The notes beneath the pieces are model-generated. The model ran no database searches, had not been told where the DNA came from, and worked only from the letters and a program-made list of their open reading frames with translations. From Streptomyces roseolus (GTDB lineage Bacteria > Actinomycetota > Actinomycetes > Streptomycetales > Streptomycetaceae), in NCBI RefSeq assembly GCF_014649855.1, contig NZ_BMTV01000006.1:16449-80448 (forward strand): DNA of 64,000 nucleotides, read 5' to 3'. Below are positions 26,411 to 37,118 of the stretch, in pieces (within the stretch, counting starts at the first letter, position 1; each line of letters begins with the position of its first letter). The translations under genes were made by a program, and so were the position numbers.

Positions 26411-27444
26411 TGCCCGGGCACGGCTTCCGGCCCGTCTTCCACCCGGCGGGCCACGACCACGCCCTGCGCCACGCGCTCCAGGACCTGCGCACCGGCCGCT
26501 GGGGAGAGATGGCCCGGCTCCTCGAAGGCCCGGACGGCGCCGACGGCCCGGACGCCCATGCCGTCGGCGGCACGGACGACCGCACCGCCGCCGGACACTG
26601 GGACGCCTGGACACGGCGCACCCAGGTCCTCGCCACCGTCGCCGCCGGCACCGACGTCGTCCACACCTGGCGCGCCGAACGGCCCGGCAGCGCCGCCGCC
26701 TGCGTCATGCACGCCCGCGTCGCCGTCGAGCGCGCCGTCCGCGCCCACCGCGCCGGCCACCCCCGGGCCCGCACCCTCCGACAGGAGGCGTGGACCGCCT
26801 GCCGGGAGGCCGCCGACCGCGCCTCCGCCGACCCGGTGCCCTGGGTCTGTCTCCTCGCCCTCGCCGCGCTCGACCCCCGCAAGGACGCCCCCGAGCTCCG
26901 CGCCGCGCCGCCCGCTCCGATGCTGCCGCCCGGCCCGTGGGGGCTGCTCGCCGAGGCCGAGCGGCGCGACCCGTACAACCGCGAGGCCTACCACCGCATG
27001 CTGCAGTTCGTGTACGCGCGCGGCGGGGGCCCGCTCTCCGAGGCCGTCAACTACGCGCAGTGGGTGGCCGCCGCCGCGCCGCGCGGCTCCGCCCTGCACG
27101 CCCTGCCGCTCTACGTGCGGGTGGAGCGCTACCGGCGCGACCGGGGACACGAACACGCCCTGGACCTGCACTGGGTGGCCGAGGACGCGGTCCGCGAGGC
27201 CCGGCGGGCGATGGACGCCTGGTTCCTCTTCTGCGCGGTGCCGGAGGCCTCGCAGCTGGACCTCAACCACCTCGCGCACGCCCTCTTCGGCGCCCTGCGC
27301 TTCGCCGACGCGGCACGGGTCTTCGAGGCCCTCGGCCCGTACTACACCACCGTCCCCTGGGCCTACCGCACCCCGCGCCCGGGCGACCGCGCCCTCGCCG
27401 AGGAGGTCTTCCTGCGGGCTCGTGCCCGCTGCCTCGCCGACTGA
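26410..27444 (+). CDS. Conserved hypothetical protein, TPR-like helical
   Basis: 344 aa, soluble, almost entirely helical, no signal peptide. Segments such as WGLLAEAERRDPYNREAYHR and LNHLAHALFGALRFADAARV FEALGPYY (two consecutive stretches) have a tetratricopeptide-like rhythm, but I do not recognise a named family. Its ATG overlaps the stop of the small upstream ORF (TGATG), and the APC permease gene follows after 91 nt with tandem repeats between. A role linked to the permease is possible but unproven. Confidence 0.7.
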   Translation: MPGHGFRPVFHPAGHDHALRHALQDLRTGRWGEMARLLEGPDGADGPDAHAVGGTDDRTAAGHWDAWTRRTQVLATVAAGTDVVHTWRAERPGSAAACVMHARVAVERAVRAHRAGHPRARTLRQEAWTACREAADRASADPVPWVCLLALAALDPRKDAPELRAAPPAPMLPPGPWGLLAEAERRDPYNREAYHRMLQFVYARGGGPLSEAVNYAQWVAAAAPRGSALHALPLYVRVERYRRDRGHEHALDLHWVAEDAVREARRAMDAWFLFCAVPEASQLDLNHLAHALFGALRFADAARVFEALGPYYTTVPWAYRTPRPGDRALAEEVFLRARARCLAD

Positions 27445-27450
27445 GCAGAT

Positions 27451-27508
27451 CCACCCCCTTCGGAGCGACCCACCCCCTTCGGAGCGACCCACCCCCTTCG
27501 GAGCAGAC
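27451..27508 (+). repeat. Three tandem 19-bp repeats before the permease gene
   Basis: Unit CCACCCCCTTCGGAGCGAC at 27451-27469 and 27470-27488, and a third copy with one inserted A at 27489-27508. They fill the gap upstream of the APC permease start. They may be repeated protein-binding boxes or slippage duplications. Confidence 0.8.
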
Positions 27509-27535
27509 CCGCCCCCCTTCCGGAAAGGTTCCCCG

Positions 27536-29071
27536 ATGTCCCCCGCCACCCCACCCGAGGCACCGCGCCACCCGTCCCCGGCGTTACCCGACGAGGAGGC
27601 CCGGCTGCGCGAGCTCGGCTACCAGCCGGTGCTCGCCCGCCGCATGGGCGGCTTCGGCAACTTCGCCATCAGCTTCTCGGTCATCTCCGTCCTCTCCGGC
27701 TGCATGACCCTCTACGGCTTCGGGCTCGGCACCGGCGGTCCCGCCGTGATGCTCTGGGGCTGGGCGGGCGTCGGCCTCTTCGTCCTCTGCGTCGGCCTCG
27801 CCCTCGCCGAGGTCACCAGCGCCTACCCGACGTCGGGGGCGCTGTACTACATGGCCGACCGGCTCGGCGGCCGCCGCTGGGGCTGGTACACCGGCTGGCT
27901 GAACCTGCTCGGCCTGCTCGGCGCCATCGCGGGCATCGACTACGGCGCCGCCCTCTTCACCGGCGCCTTCCTGAACCTCCAGTGGGGCTTCGAGCCGACG
28001 CCCGGCTCCACCTTCCTGATCTTCCTGGCGATCCTGCTGCTCCACGCCGCCCTCAACCTCTTCGGCGTGCGCCTCGTCAGCGTGCTCAACTCGATCAGCG
28101 TCTGGTGGCACCTCGCGGGCGTCGCCGCGATCGTCGGCGCCCTCGCGATCGTCCCCGACCGGCACCAGTCGGCCGGCTTCGTCTTCACCGAGTTCGTCAA
28201 CGACACCGGCTGGGCCAATCCGTTCTACGTCGCCGCGATCGGACTCCTCCTCGCCCAGTACACCTTCTCGGGGTACGACGCCTCCGCCCACCTCTCCGAG
28301 GAGACCGCCAACGCCTCCGTGACGGCGGCCAAGGGCATCGTCCGCGCCATCTGGGTCTCCTGGATCGCCGGCTTCGCCCTGCTCGCCGGGCTCACCTTCG
28401 CCATCCAGGACTACGCGGGCACCGTCGGCAGCGCGACCGGCGTGCCGCCCGCCCAGATCTTCCTCGACGCCCTCGGCACCGGCGGCGCCACCGCCCTGCT
28501 CCTCGTCGTCATCGTCGCCCAGCTCTTCTGCGGCAACGCCGAGGTGGCCGCCGCCAGCCGCATGGTCTTCGCCTTCAGCCGCGACAACGCCCTGCCGGCG
28601 TCGGCCACCTGGCGGAAGGTCAGTCCCCGCACCCAGACGCCGGTCCCGGCGGTCTGGCTGTCGGTCGGCGCCGCCGCGGTGCTCGCCCTGCCGTCGCTGT
28701 ACTCGCCGACCGCGTACGGCGCGGTCACCGCGATCAACGTCATCGGCATCACGCCCGCCTACGCCATCCCGATCCTGCTGCGGCTGCGGGCCGGGCGCGA
28801 CTTCACGCCCGGCCCGTGGAGCCTCGGCCGCTGGAGCCGGCCGATCGGGTGGATCGCCGTCGGCTGGGTCGCGGTCGTGACCGTCCTCTTCTGCCTGCCC
28901 CAGAAGAGCCCGGTGACCGTGGACACCATGAACTACGCGGTCATCGCCCTCGCCGTCGTCCTCCTCCTGGCGACCGTCTGGTGGTACGCCGCCCGCCGGT
29001 CCTACGGCACGCCGACCCCGTACGGCGGCACGGCCCGCGAGGAGGCGGAGCTCGCCGAGAACATCGTCTGA
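27536..29071 (+). CDS. APC family amino acid/amine permease
   Basis: 511 aa with about 12 membrane helices. The APC N-terminal motif reads GFGNFAISFSVISVLSGCMT and there is a conserved EVTSAYPTSGALYYM loop and SGYDASAHLSEET, characteristic of the GABA/choline-type amino acid permease branch (BAT1/YbgF-like). It imports an amino acid or amine by H+ symport. GGAAAGG precedes the ATG. The neighbouring GntR regulator, convergent and 19 nt away, may control it. Confidence 0.92.
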   Translation: MSPATPPEAPRHPSPALPDEEARLRELGYQPVLARRMGGFGNFAISFSVISVLSGCMTLYGFGLGTGGPAVMLWGWAGVGLFVLCVGLALAEVTSAYPTSGALYYMADRLGGRRWGWYTGWLNLLGLLGAIAGIDYGAALFTGAFLNLQWGFEPTPGSTFLIFLAILLLHAALNLFGVRLVSVLNSISVWWHLAGVAAIVGALAIVPDRHQSAGFVFTEFVNDTGWANPFYVAAIGLLLAQYTFSGYDASAHLSEETANASVTAAKGIVRAIWVSWIAGFALLAGLTFAIQDYAGTVGSATGVPPAQIFLDALGTGGATALLLVVIVAQLFCGNAEVAAASRMVFAFSRDNALPASATWRKVSPRTQTPVPAVWLSVGAAAVLALPSLYSPTAYGAVTAINVIGITPAYAIPILLRLRAGRDFTPGPWSLGRWSRPIGWIAVGWVAVVTVLFCLPQKSPVTVDTMNYAVIALAVVLLLATVWWYAARRSYGTPTPYGGTAREEAELAENIV

Positions 29072-29090
29072 GGCTCCGTCAGGAGGCGTC

Positions 29091-29873
29091 TCAGAGGCTG
29101 TACTCGTACGTCCAGGCCGCCTCGCGGGCCGAGAAGTCGATGTCCGTGACCTCCAGGACGTGCCCGTGCTGGTCGCTCACCACCCGGTGGACGCTCAGCC
29201 GGGCCGCCCCGCCCGCCGCCTCCGCGGGGCCGGGCGGGACCCGGACCGACTCCCGGTGGGTGGCCCGCAGGCCCGCCTGGTGCATCCAGTGGTAGAGGAG
29301 CCGCAGGTCCGGCTGGCGCACGCCGTACCGGGCCCGCCGGTAGCGGGCCAGCTGCGGGATCTCCTCCAGCGCCGCCCGCGAGAACCACGAGACCGCCCGC
29401 TGGAGCTCGGGGCCCTGCGGGGCCAGCACCCGATGGCGGTGGACGAGCGTCGGCTCGCCCGGTGCCAGGTGCAGCCGCGGGGCCAGCGCCGCCGGGGGCG
29501 GCTCCCAGCCCAGGGAGGCCCGCACCAGGGCGTCCGCCGCGCGCGGCCCGCCGGGGAAGGCCGGCCGGGCCGCGGACGGCGCCGGCGGCGGCCCGGGCCG
29601 CGGCGCCCCGCCGTGCGACGGGTCGTGCGCGGCGAAGGTGCCGCGGCGGTCGGTGACCACGAGCCCTTCCTCGCGCAGCAGTTGGAGCGCGCTGCGGACG
29701 GTCTGCCGGTTGACGTGGTACCGCTGCGCCAGCGAGCGTTCCGAGGGGAGCCTGCTCCCGGGGGCGAGGGCGTGGCGGACGAGGTCGTCCCGCAGGGCGG
29801 CGGCCACCCGCAGATAGCGCGGGACCACCCCCTCCGCGGGCTCGGAGTCGGGCGCGGAATCGGGTACGGCCAT
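29091..29873 (-). CDS. GntR family regulator with UTRA domain (HutC subfamily)
   Basis: 260 aa. The winged HTH at about 18-85 (YLRVAAALRDDLVRHALAPG, RLPSERSLAQRYHVNRQTV) is followed by a UTRA ligand-binding domain (about 110-255, with TLVHRHRVL and an ending EVTDIDFSA). HutC-type proteins bind sites close to TGGTNTANACCA, and such a site lies 62 nt upstream of this start, so autoregulation is likely. The ligand is unknown; candidates are the substrate of the adjacent APC permease or an amino-sugar phosphate. Confidence 0.92.
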   Translation of the reverse strand: MAVPDSAPDSEPAEGVVPRYLRVAAALRDDLVRHALAPGSRLPSERSLAQRYHVNRQTVRSALQLLREEGLVVTDRRGTFAAHDPSHGGAPRPGPPPAPSAARPAFPGGPRAADALVRASLGWEPPPAALAPRLHLAPGEPTLVHRHRVLAPQGPELQRAVSWFSRAALEEIPQLARYRRARYGVRQPDLRLLYHWMHQAGLRATHRESVRVPPGPAEAAGGAARLSVHRVVSDQHGHVLEVTDIDFSAREAAWTYEYSL

Positions 29874-29933
29874 GATGGACCCCTTCTTCGCTCAGCGTCA
29901 CCGCGTGGGCCGTATGGGTGATCAATTCCTATC

Positions 29934-29949
29934 ATTGGTCTAAACCATT
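29934..29949. promoter_or_regulatory. dre-like GntR/HutC operator
   Basis: ATTGGTCTAAACCATT with core TGGTCTAAACCA (29936-29947), one base off the DasR-type TGGTCTAGACCA core. It sits between the divergent GntR gene and the DUF2252 gene. The local GntR protein is the simplest binder; DasR is another possibility. Confidence 0.75.
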
Positions 29950-30054
29950 TCGCTAGGGCGACCGTGCAGAGTGGCCGAAACCAGCGCGCCGCCTTGTAAT
30001 GGGGACCAGGCGACAGGGCCGGCCGCGGCCGGTGTGGAAGAGGGGTGAGGCCGG

Positions 30055-31395
30055 ATGACGACGCCCTCCGAGCGCGCCGACCGGGGCCGCGCGGCCCGCA
30101 AGCGGGTTCCGCGGTCCTCCCACGGCCGCTGGATACCGAGCTCGCAGCGCCCCGACCCGCTCACCGTCCTGGAGAAGCAGGCCGCCGACCGCCTGCCCGA
30201 CCTCGCCCCCGTCCGGTACGGGCGGATGGCCGCCTCCCCCTTCGCGTTCCTGCGCGGCGCCGCCGCCGTCATGGCCGCCGACCTCGGAGCCACCCGCAAC
30301 ACCGGACTCACCGTCCAGCTCTGCGGCGACGCCCATCTGCTGAACTTCGGCGTCTACGCCTCCCCCGAACGGACGCTCCTCTTCGACGTCAACGACTTCG
30401 ACGAGACGCTCCCCGGCCCCTTCGAGTGGGACGTCAAGCGCCTCGCCGCCAGCGTCGCCGTCGCCGCCCTCCAGAACGGCGGCCCGCGCCCCAAGGCCCA
30501 CCGCGCCGCGCTCGCCGCCGCCGAGGCGTACCGCCTCACCATGCACCGCCTCGCAGGCCTCGGGGAACTCGCCGTCTGGTACGAGCGGATCGCCGCCGAC
30601 GACCTCACCGCCCTCGTCCGCCCCCGCGAACGCGAGCGGCTCACCCGCAACCTCGCCAAGGCCCGCCGCCGCACCAGCCTCCAGGCCCTCGACAAGCTCA
30701 CCGCCCCGGACGGCGACGGCGTCCGCCGCATCGCCGAGGACCCGCCGCTCCTGGAGCGCGTCGCCGACCTCGACCGGATCACGATCGGCAAGGTCTTCGG
30801 CGACTACCGCAACTCGCTCTCCGAGGAGCGCCGCGTCCTCCTCGACCGCTACCGCTTCCGCGACGCCGCCCGCAAGGTCGTCGGCGTCGGCAGCGTCGGC
30901 ACCCGCTGCTTCGTCGTCCTCCTCGAAGGCCGCGACGAGGGCGACCCGCTGATCCTCCAGATCAAGGAGGCCGGCCGCTCGGTTCTGGAGGCGTACCTCC
31001 CGCCCACCGTCCACCCCCACCAGGGCCGGCGCGTCGTCTGCGGCCAGCGGCTCACCCAGGCCGCCAGCGACATCTTCCTCGGCTGGATGACCGGGCCCGA
31101 GGAACGCCACTTCTACTGGCGCCAGTTGCGCGACATGAAGGGCTCCGCCGAGGTCGAGACGATGACCCCCGCCCTGCTGCGCGCGTACGCCCGCCTCTGC
31201 GGCCGCGCCCTGGCCCGCGCCCACGCGCGCTCCGGCGACCGCGTCGCCATCGCCGCCTACCTCGGCTCCTCCGACGTCTTCGACCGCGCCGTCGCCGACT
31301 TCGCCCTCGCCTACGCCGGGCAGAACGCCGACGACTACGCCACCCTCGGCGCCGGCATCGCCGCCGGCATGATCACGGCGGCCCCGGGCGTCTGA
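30055..31395 (+). CDS. DUF2252 domain protein
   Basis: 446 aa covering the full DUF2252 domain: RYGRMAASPFAFLRGAAAVM, LCGDAHLLNFGVYASPER, FDVNDFDETLPGPFEWDVKR, then the C-terminal QRLTQAASDIFLGWM and ARAHARSGD. The GDAH and DVNDFD motifs resemble the nucleotide-binding and catalytic region of protein-kinase-like phosphotransferases, so a kinase-like activity on a small molecule is possible; the function is not established. Soluble, cytoplasmic. A dre-like operator lies 106 nt upstream. Confidence 0.9.
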   Translation: MTTPSERADRGRAARKRVPRSSHGRWIPSSQRPDPLTVLEKQAADRLPDLAPVRYGRMAASPFAFLRGAAAVMAADLGATRNTGLTVQLCGDAHLLNFGVYASPERTLLFDVNDFDETLPGPFEWDVKRLAASVAVAALQNGGPRPKAHRAALAAAEAYRLTMHRLAGLGELAVWYERIAADDLTALVRPRERERLTRNLAKARRRTSLQALDKLTAPDGDGVRRIAEDPPLLERVADLDRITIGKVFGDYRNSLSEERRVLLDRYRFRDAARKVVGVGSVGTRCFVVLLEGRDEGDPLILQIKEAGRSVLEAYLPPTVHPHQGRRVVCGQRLTQAASDIFLGWMTGPEERHFYWRQLRDMKGSAEVETMTPALLRAYARLCGRALARAHARSGDRVAIAAYLGSSDVFDRAVADFALAYAGQNADDYATLGAGIAAGMITAAPGV

Positions 31396-31447
31396 CGGAG
31401 GGGAGCGGACGAGGCGGTCCGGCCCCCTCCTTCGGACGGCCGGACGG

Positions 31448-32839
31448 TCAGGAGTCCAGGCGCAGCGGCGGCTCCGCCGGGGTCTCCGGCACCGGCGAGA
31501 AGAGCACCGCGCGGACCAGCGACGGGGCGAAGAGGCTGCTCAGCGGGGCCGTCAGGCTCAGGACCGCCCGGAAGGGCGCCCCGACCGCCGGGTCGCCCGC
31601 CGCCAGCTCCTGGATCCGGCCCAGGTACCAGTCGGCGAACCGGTCGGCCGGCTGGAGGCGGGCCGCGTCGCCGGTGGCGCCCGGCATCTTCCTGTCCGCG
31701 CCCGCCGAGATCTCCCAGGCCTGCCGGGACGACTCGAGGAGGGCCCGCTGCACCCGCCGCGTGGTCGGGACCCGCCGGGTGTCGGCCAGTGCCCGGCGCA
31801 GCGCGACCGCGGCGAGCGCCGCCGTCGTCATGCCCTGCCCGTAGATCGGGTTGAACGCGCACAGCGCGTCGCCGGTGGCGAGGAAACCGGCCGGGCGGCG
31901 GCCCGGACGGTCGTACCTGCGGCGGACGTTGGCGGTCCGCCGGAAGCCGTGGGCCGGCGTCACCGGCTCCGCCGCGGCGACCCAGTCGCTGAGCACCGGG
32001 TGCGGCAGCCGCTTCGCGTACGCCTCGAAGGCCTCCTCCTCGGTGGGCGGCGCCTCCCCGCGCAGCCCCGAGAAGGTGACCATGTGGTGGCCGTCGCCGA
32101 GCGGCACGATGACCCCGCCGTACGTCTGCCGGGGGCCCGGCACGACGTAGTAGCCCTGCGCGTCGGTGGCGGGGACAGCGTCCGTCGCCTTGTAGATCCG
32201 GGAGGCGTACGCGAGTCCGGTGTCGAGGGTCTCCTCGTGCGGGGCCTCCGCGCCGATCCCGGCCAGCCAGTCCGCCGCCTTCGTCGACCGCCCGGAGGCG
32301 TCCACCACCAGGTCGGCGGCGAGGGTGCGGGGCTCCTGCCCGGCGCCCGCCCCCCGCTCCCGGAGCCGTACCCCGGTCACCCGCGCGGCGGTGCCGGTCA
32401 GGCCCACCGTCTCGGTGCCCTCGACGAGTTCGATGCGCGGGTCGGCGAGCACCCGCTGCCGCACCAGCCACTCCAGCTGGGGCCGCGGGCCGCTGTAGAA
32501 GTGCGCGGAGGCGGGGGAGCGGGTGAACCACTGGCCCGCCTGCCACTGGACCATGTCCGTCGGCATCGCCACCTTCGGCGCGCCCAGCTCCCGCAGTTCG
32601 TCCATGAAGCCGGGCAGCAGTTCGTCGAGCGCCCGCTGGCCGCCTTCGATGAGCACGTGCAGGTGCCGGCCCTGCGGCACCCCCGGCCGGGCGTCCGGTC
32701 CCTCGGGCAGCCGGTCGCGCTCGACGACCGTCACCCGCTCCGCGTGCTCCGCGAGCACCCGCGCCGCCAGCAGTCCGGCGAGACTTCCCCCGATGACCAC
32801 CGCGTGACGTGTGCCGCGGCGCCCCAAGTCGTCGGCCAT
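31448..32839 (-). CDS. FAD-dependent monooxygenase
   Basis: 463 aa. The FAD motif at about 12-40 (HAVVIGGSLAGLLAARVLAE, VTVVERDRLPEG) and the second FAD motif GDALCAFNPIYGQGMTTAAL are in the form typical of the geranylgeranyl-reductase/squalene-epoxidase-like hydroxylases (PHBH fold). LVVDASGRSTKAADWL supplies the middle motif. The substrate is unknown. AAGGAAAGGG precedes the ATG. Hexamer repeats and a GATAC/GTATC inverted repeat sit upstream, next to a PadR gene that likely controls it. Confidence 0.9.
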   Translation of the reverse strand: MADDLGRRGTRHAVVIGGSLAGLLAARVLAEHAERVTVVERDRLPEGPDARPGVPQGRHLHVLIEGGQRALDELLPGFMDELRELGAPKVAMPTDMVQWQAGQWFTRSPASAHFYSGPRPQLEWLVRQRVLADPRIELVEGTETVGLTGTAARVTGVRLRERGAGAGQEPRTLAADLVVDASGRSTKAADWLAGIGAEAPHEETLDTGLAYASRIYKATDAVPATDAQGYYVVPGPRQTYGGVIVPLGDGHHMVTFSGLRGEAPPTEEEAFEAYAKRLPHPVLSDWVAAAEPVTPAHGFRRTANVRRRYDRPGRRPAGFLATGDALCAFNPIYGQGMTTAALAAVALRRALADTRRVPTTRRVQRALLESSRQAWEISAGADRKMPGATGDAARLQPADRFADWYLGRIQELAAGDPAVGAPFRAVLSLTAPLSSLFAPSLVRAVLFSPVPETPAEPPLRLDS

Positions 32840-32872
32840 ACCCGCCCTTTCCTTCTGTGGACCATGAACCGG

Positions 32873-32898
32873 TACCGATACCGATACCGACCAGTATC
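32873..32898. promoter_or_regulatory. TACCGA hexamer array and GATAC-N6-GTATC site
   Basis: Three tandem TACCGA (32873-32890) run into the inverted repeat GATAC (32883-32887), spacer CGACCA, GTATC (32894-32898), 44-59 nt upstream of the monooxygenase start. A likely operator, most simply for the adjacent PadR protein. Confidence 0.55.
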
Positions 32899-32975
32899 CA
32901 CGGCGGAGGGGCAGCGCACCGGCGCGCGCCGGGGGCGGAAGGGCGCGGAACGGGCGCGCGCTTCGCGGGTGCGTC

Positions 32976-33518
32976 TCATTCCTCCGGAGGCCCGAGCTCC
33001 GTCAGCGCGGCCGTCAGCCATTCCACCCAGAACCGTTCCAGGTCGATGCCGCCGCGCAGCACGAGATGGCGCAGCCGGTCGGGTTCGCCGGTGCGCCGCT
33101 CGGCCGGGAAGTCGCGTTCCTCGATGGCCCTGTACTCGTCGAGCTGGGCCCGGTGGAGGGCGAGGTGCCGCTCCAGTTCGGCCCGCAGCCCGGCCGAGCC
33201 GACCACCGCGGCGGCCCGCATCCGCAGCAGCAGCGCGGACCGCAGCGGCTTCGGGTCCTCCGCCGCGCCCACCCACTCCCGCAGGAACTCCCGTCCCGCG
33301 GGCAGCACTTCGTACTCCTTGCGCTGCCCGCGCACCGGTACGGGGGAGGGCAGGGCGCGGATCTGCCCCGCCTCCTCCAGGCGCCCCAGCTCCCGGTAGA
33401 TCTGCTGGTGCGTCGCCGACCAGAAGTAGCCGATCGACTTGTCGAAGCGGCGCGTCAGTTCGAGACCGGAGGACGGCTTCTCGAGCAGCGCGGTGAGAAT
33501 CGCGTGCGGGAGGGACAT
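32976..33518 (-). CDS. PadR family transcriptional regulator
   Basis: 180 aa. The PadR winged HTH at 1-85 (MSLPHAILTALLEKPSSGLE, YFWSATHQQIYRELGRLEEA, with the typical basic wing GQRKEYEVLPAGREFL) and a C-terminal helical dimerisation domain of the Vir_act_alpha_C type (about 95-175). PadR proteins sense phenolics or antibiotics. It is upstream of, and co-oriented with, the FAD monooxygenase gene. Confidence 0.94.
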   Translation of the reverse strand: MSLPHAILTALLEKPSSGLELTRRFDKSIGYFWSATHQQIYRELGRLEEAGQIRALPSPVPVRGQRKEYEVLPAGREFLREWVGAAEDPKPLRSALLLRMRAAAVVGSAGLRAELERHLALHRAQLDEYRAIEERDFPAERRTGEPDRLRHLVLRGGIDLERFWVEWLTAALTELGPPEE

Positions 33519-33566
33519 GCTCGCATCCTAGGTTCGGGCCGCGCGCCGCACGGGCGGGTCAGCGGG

Positions 33567-35684
<2,118 letters not shown>

Positions 35685-35718
35685 TTACTACTCGGTAGGG
35701 GCCAGGGCGTGGCGTGTC

Positions 35719-35724
35719 TAGGCT
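35719..35724 (+). promoter_or_regulatory. -10 box TAGGCT for a leaderless transcript
   Basis: TAGGCT lies 7 nt before the GTG at 35732, so transcription should begin at or next to the start codon. The -35 (around TAGGGG, 35696-35701) is weak. Confidence 0.5.
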
Positions 35725-35731
35725 CAAAGGC

Positions 35732-36253
35732 GTGAAAGAGACGCTCCCGCACGAGTCCGGCGCCTTCGTGAACTTCCGGCACTTCGCCTTCGCCGAACGG
35801 CACGCGCACGCCTTCCGCTGGCTCGACGCGAAACGCTTCCGCCTCCCCGACCCGTCCGTCCCCGACCGGGACCTCCTCGCCGCGCTCGTCGCCCACGAGC
35901 AGTTCCGCGACGACTACGCCGGCGGCGGAGTGGACCCCGAAGGCACCCGCCACGGCCCGTACTGGCTCCGCCTCGTCACCCCCGAGGCGTACGGGTCCAT
36001 CGGCCGGGACGGGGCCGCCCGGCTCCTGGAGACCTGGGCCGAGCGGTACGGGCCCCTCCCGGGCGCGCTCGCCGGGGCGCTGCGCCGCGAGGCGTACGAC
36101 CCCCTGGCGGCGGCGGACTCCGTCCACCACCTGAACGGCCTCGGGGAGGACGAGTACCACGACTGGGCGAGCGTCCACGGCGAGTTCCACGAACTCGTCC
36201 TCGTCGACCGCGCGGCCCGCCGCCTCACCCTGCTCGTGGCCGCCGACGACTGA
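35732..36253 (+). CDS. Conserved hypothetical protein
   Basis: 173 aa, VKETLPHESGAFVNFRHFAF ... then EYHDWASVHGEFHELVLVDR, soluble, alpha/beta, ending in a short strand-rich segment (RRLTLLVAADD). I do not recognise a named family. The GTG at 35732 is preferred over the GTG at 35714 because of the -10 box position. It is divergent from fadH and convergent with the cobalt transporter operon. Confidence 0.72.
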   Translation: MKETLPHESGAFVNFRHFAFAERHAHAFRWLDAKRFRLPDPSVPDRDLLAALVAHEQFRDDYAGGGVDPEGTRHGPYWLRLVTPEAYGSIGRDGAARLLETWAERYGPLPGALAGALRREAYDPLAAADSVHHLNGLGEDEYHDWASVHGEFHELVLVDRAARRLTLLVAADD

Positions 36254-36275
36254 ACGCCTCCGACGGCCCCGCCGC

Positions 36276-37118
36276 TCAGCCCACCCGGTCCAGCAGCAGG
36301 TCCAGTTCCTCCGCCGTCCGGGGGACGGGGGCGCCCTCCGGCAGCAGCCCCCGGGCCCGCAGCAGCCGGCCGACCGACACCGCCCACGGGCGGCGCAGCC
36401 GCGCCGCGTCCAGCAGGGCCTCGTCCGCGAGGAGCTCGGCCGCCGGGCCGGTGCGCAGACCGGCGGGGGAGAGGACGGCGGCCTCGTCGGCCCAGCGCAG
36501 CGCCAGGTCGACGTCGTGCGTGGCCATGACCACCGTCGTGCCCGCCGCCCGCAGCCGCCCCAGCGTCTCCAGGAGCCGCTCCTGGCCGTGCGGATCCAGG
36601 CCCGCCGTCGGCTCGTCCATGATCAGGACCCGGGGGCGCATGGCCACCGCCCCCGCGATCGCCGCCCGCTTCCGCTGCCCGTAGGACAGCAGGTGCGTCG
36701 GCCGGTCCGCGAGCGCCGTGATGTCCAGCGCCTCCAGCGCCTCCGCCACCCGGAGCCGCACCTCGTCCTCGGGCAGCCCCAGGTTCATCGGCCCGAAGGA
36801 CACGTCCTGCGCCACCGAGGCGGCGAAGAGCTGGTCGTCCGGGTCCTGCACCACCAGCTGCACGGAGGTCCGCAGCCGGGTCAGGCCCTTCCGGTCGTAC
36901 GCCACCTCCGTGCCGTCCAGGAGCAGCGCCCCGCTCCCGCACCGCAGCCCGCCGCTCAGCAGCCGCAGCAGCGTCGTCTTCCCGCCGCCGTTGCGCCCGA
37001 GCAGCGCGACCGACCGCCCCTCGTGCACGGCGAACCCGACGTCCGTGAGGACGGGGGGCCCGTCCTCGTACGCGAAACCCGCGCCGGCCAACTCCACGAC
37101 CGGGGTGGGGGTCGTCAT
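36276..37118 (-). CDS. cbiO: Cobalt ECF transporter ATPase
   Basis: 280 aa. Walker A GRNGGGKTT (41-49), Q-loop VQDPDDQLFAASVAQDVSFG, signature LLSYGQRKRAAIAG and Walker B VLIMDEPTAGLD, with the switch His in MATHDVDLAL. The DQLF and DV(S/A)FGP wording is typical of CbiO/EcfA. It energises uptake of Co2+ through CbiMQ. Last gene of the operon; its ATG overlaps the cbiQ stop (ATGA at 37115-37118). It lies under the cobalamin riboswitch upstream of cbiM. Confidence 0.95.
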   Translation of the reverse strand: MTTPTPVVELAGAGFAYEDGPPVLTDVGFAVHEGRSVALLGRNGGGKTTLLRLLSGGLRCGSGALLLDGTEVAYDRKGLTRLRTSVQLVVQDPDDQLFAASVAQDVSFGPMNLGLPEDEVRLRVAEALEALDITALADRPTHLLSYGQRKRAAIAGAVAMRPRVLIMDEPTAGLDPHGQERLLETLGRLRAAGTTVVMATHDVDLALRWADEAAVLSPAGLRTGPAAELLADEALLDAARLRRPWAVSVGRLLRARGLLPEGAPVPRTAEELDLLLDRVG

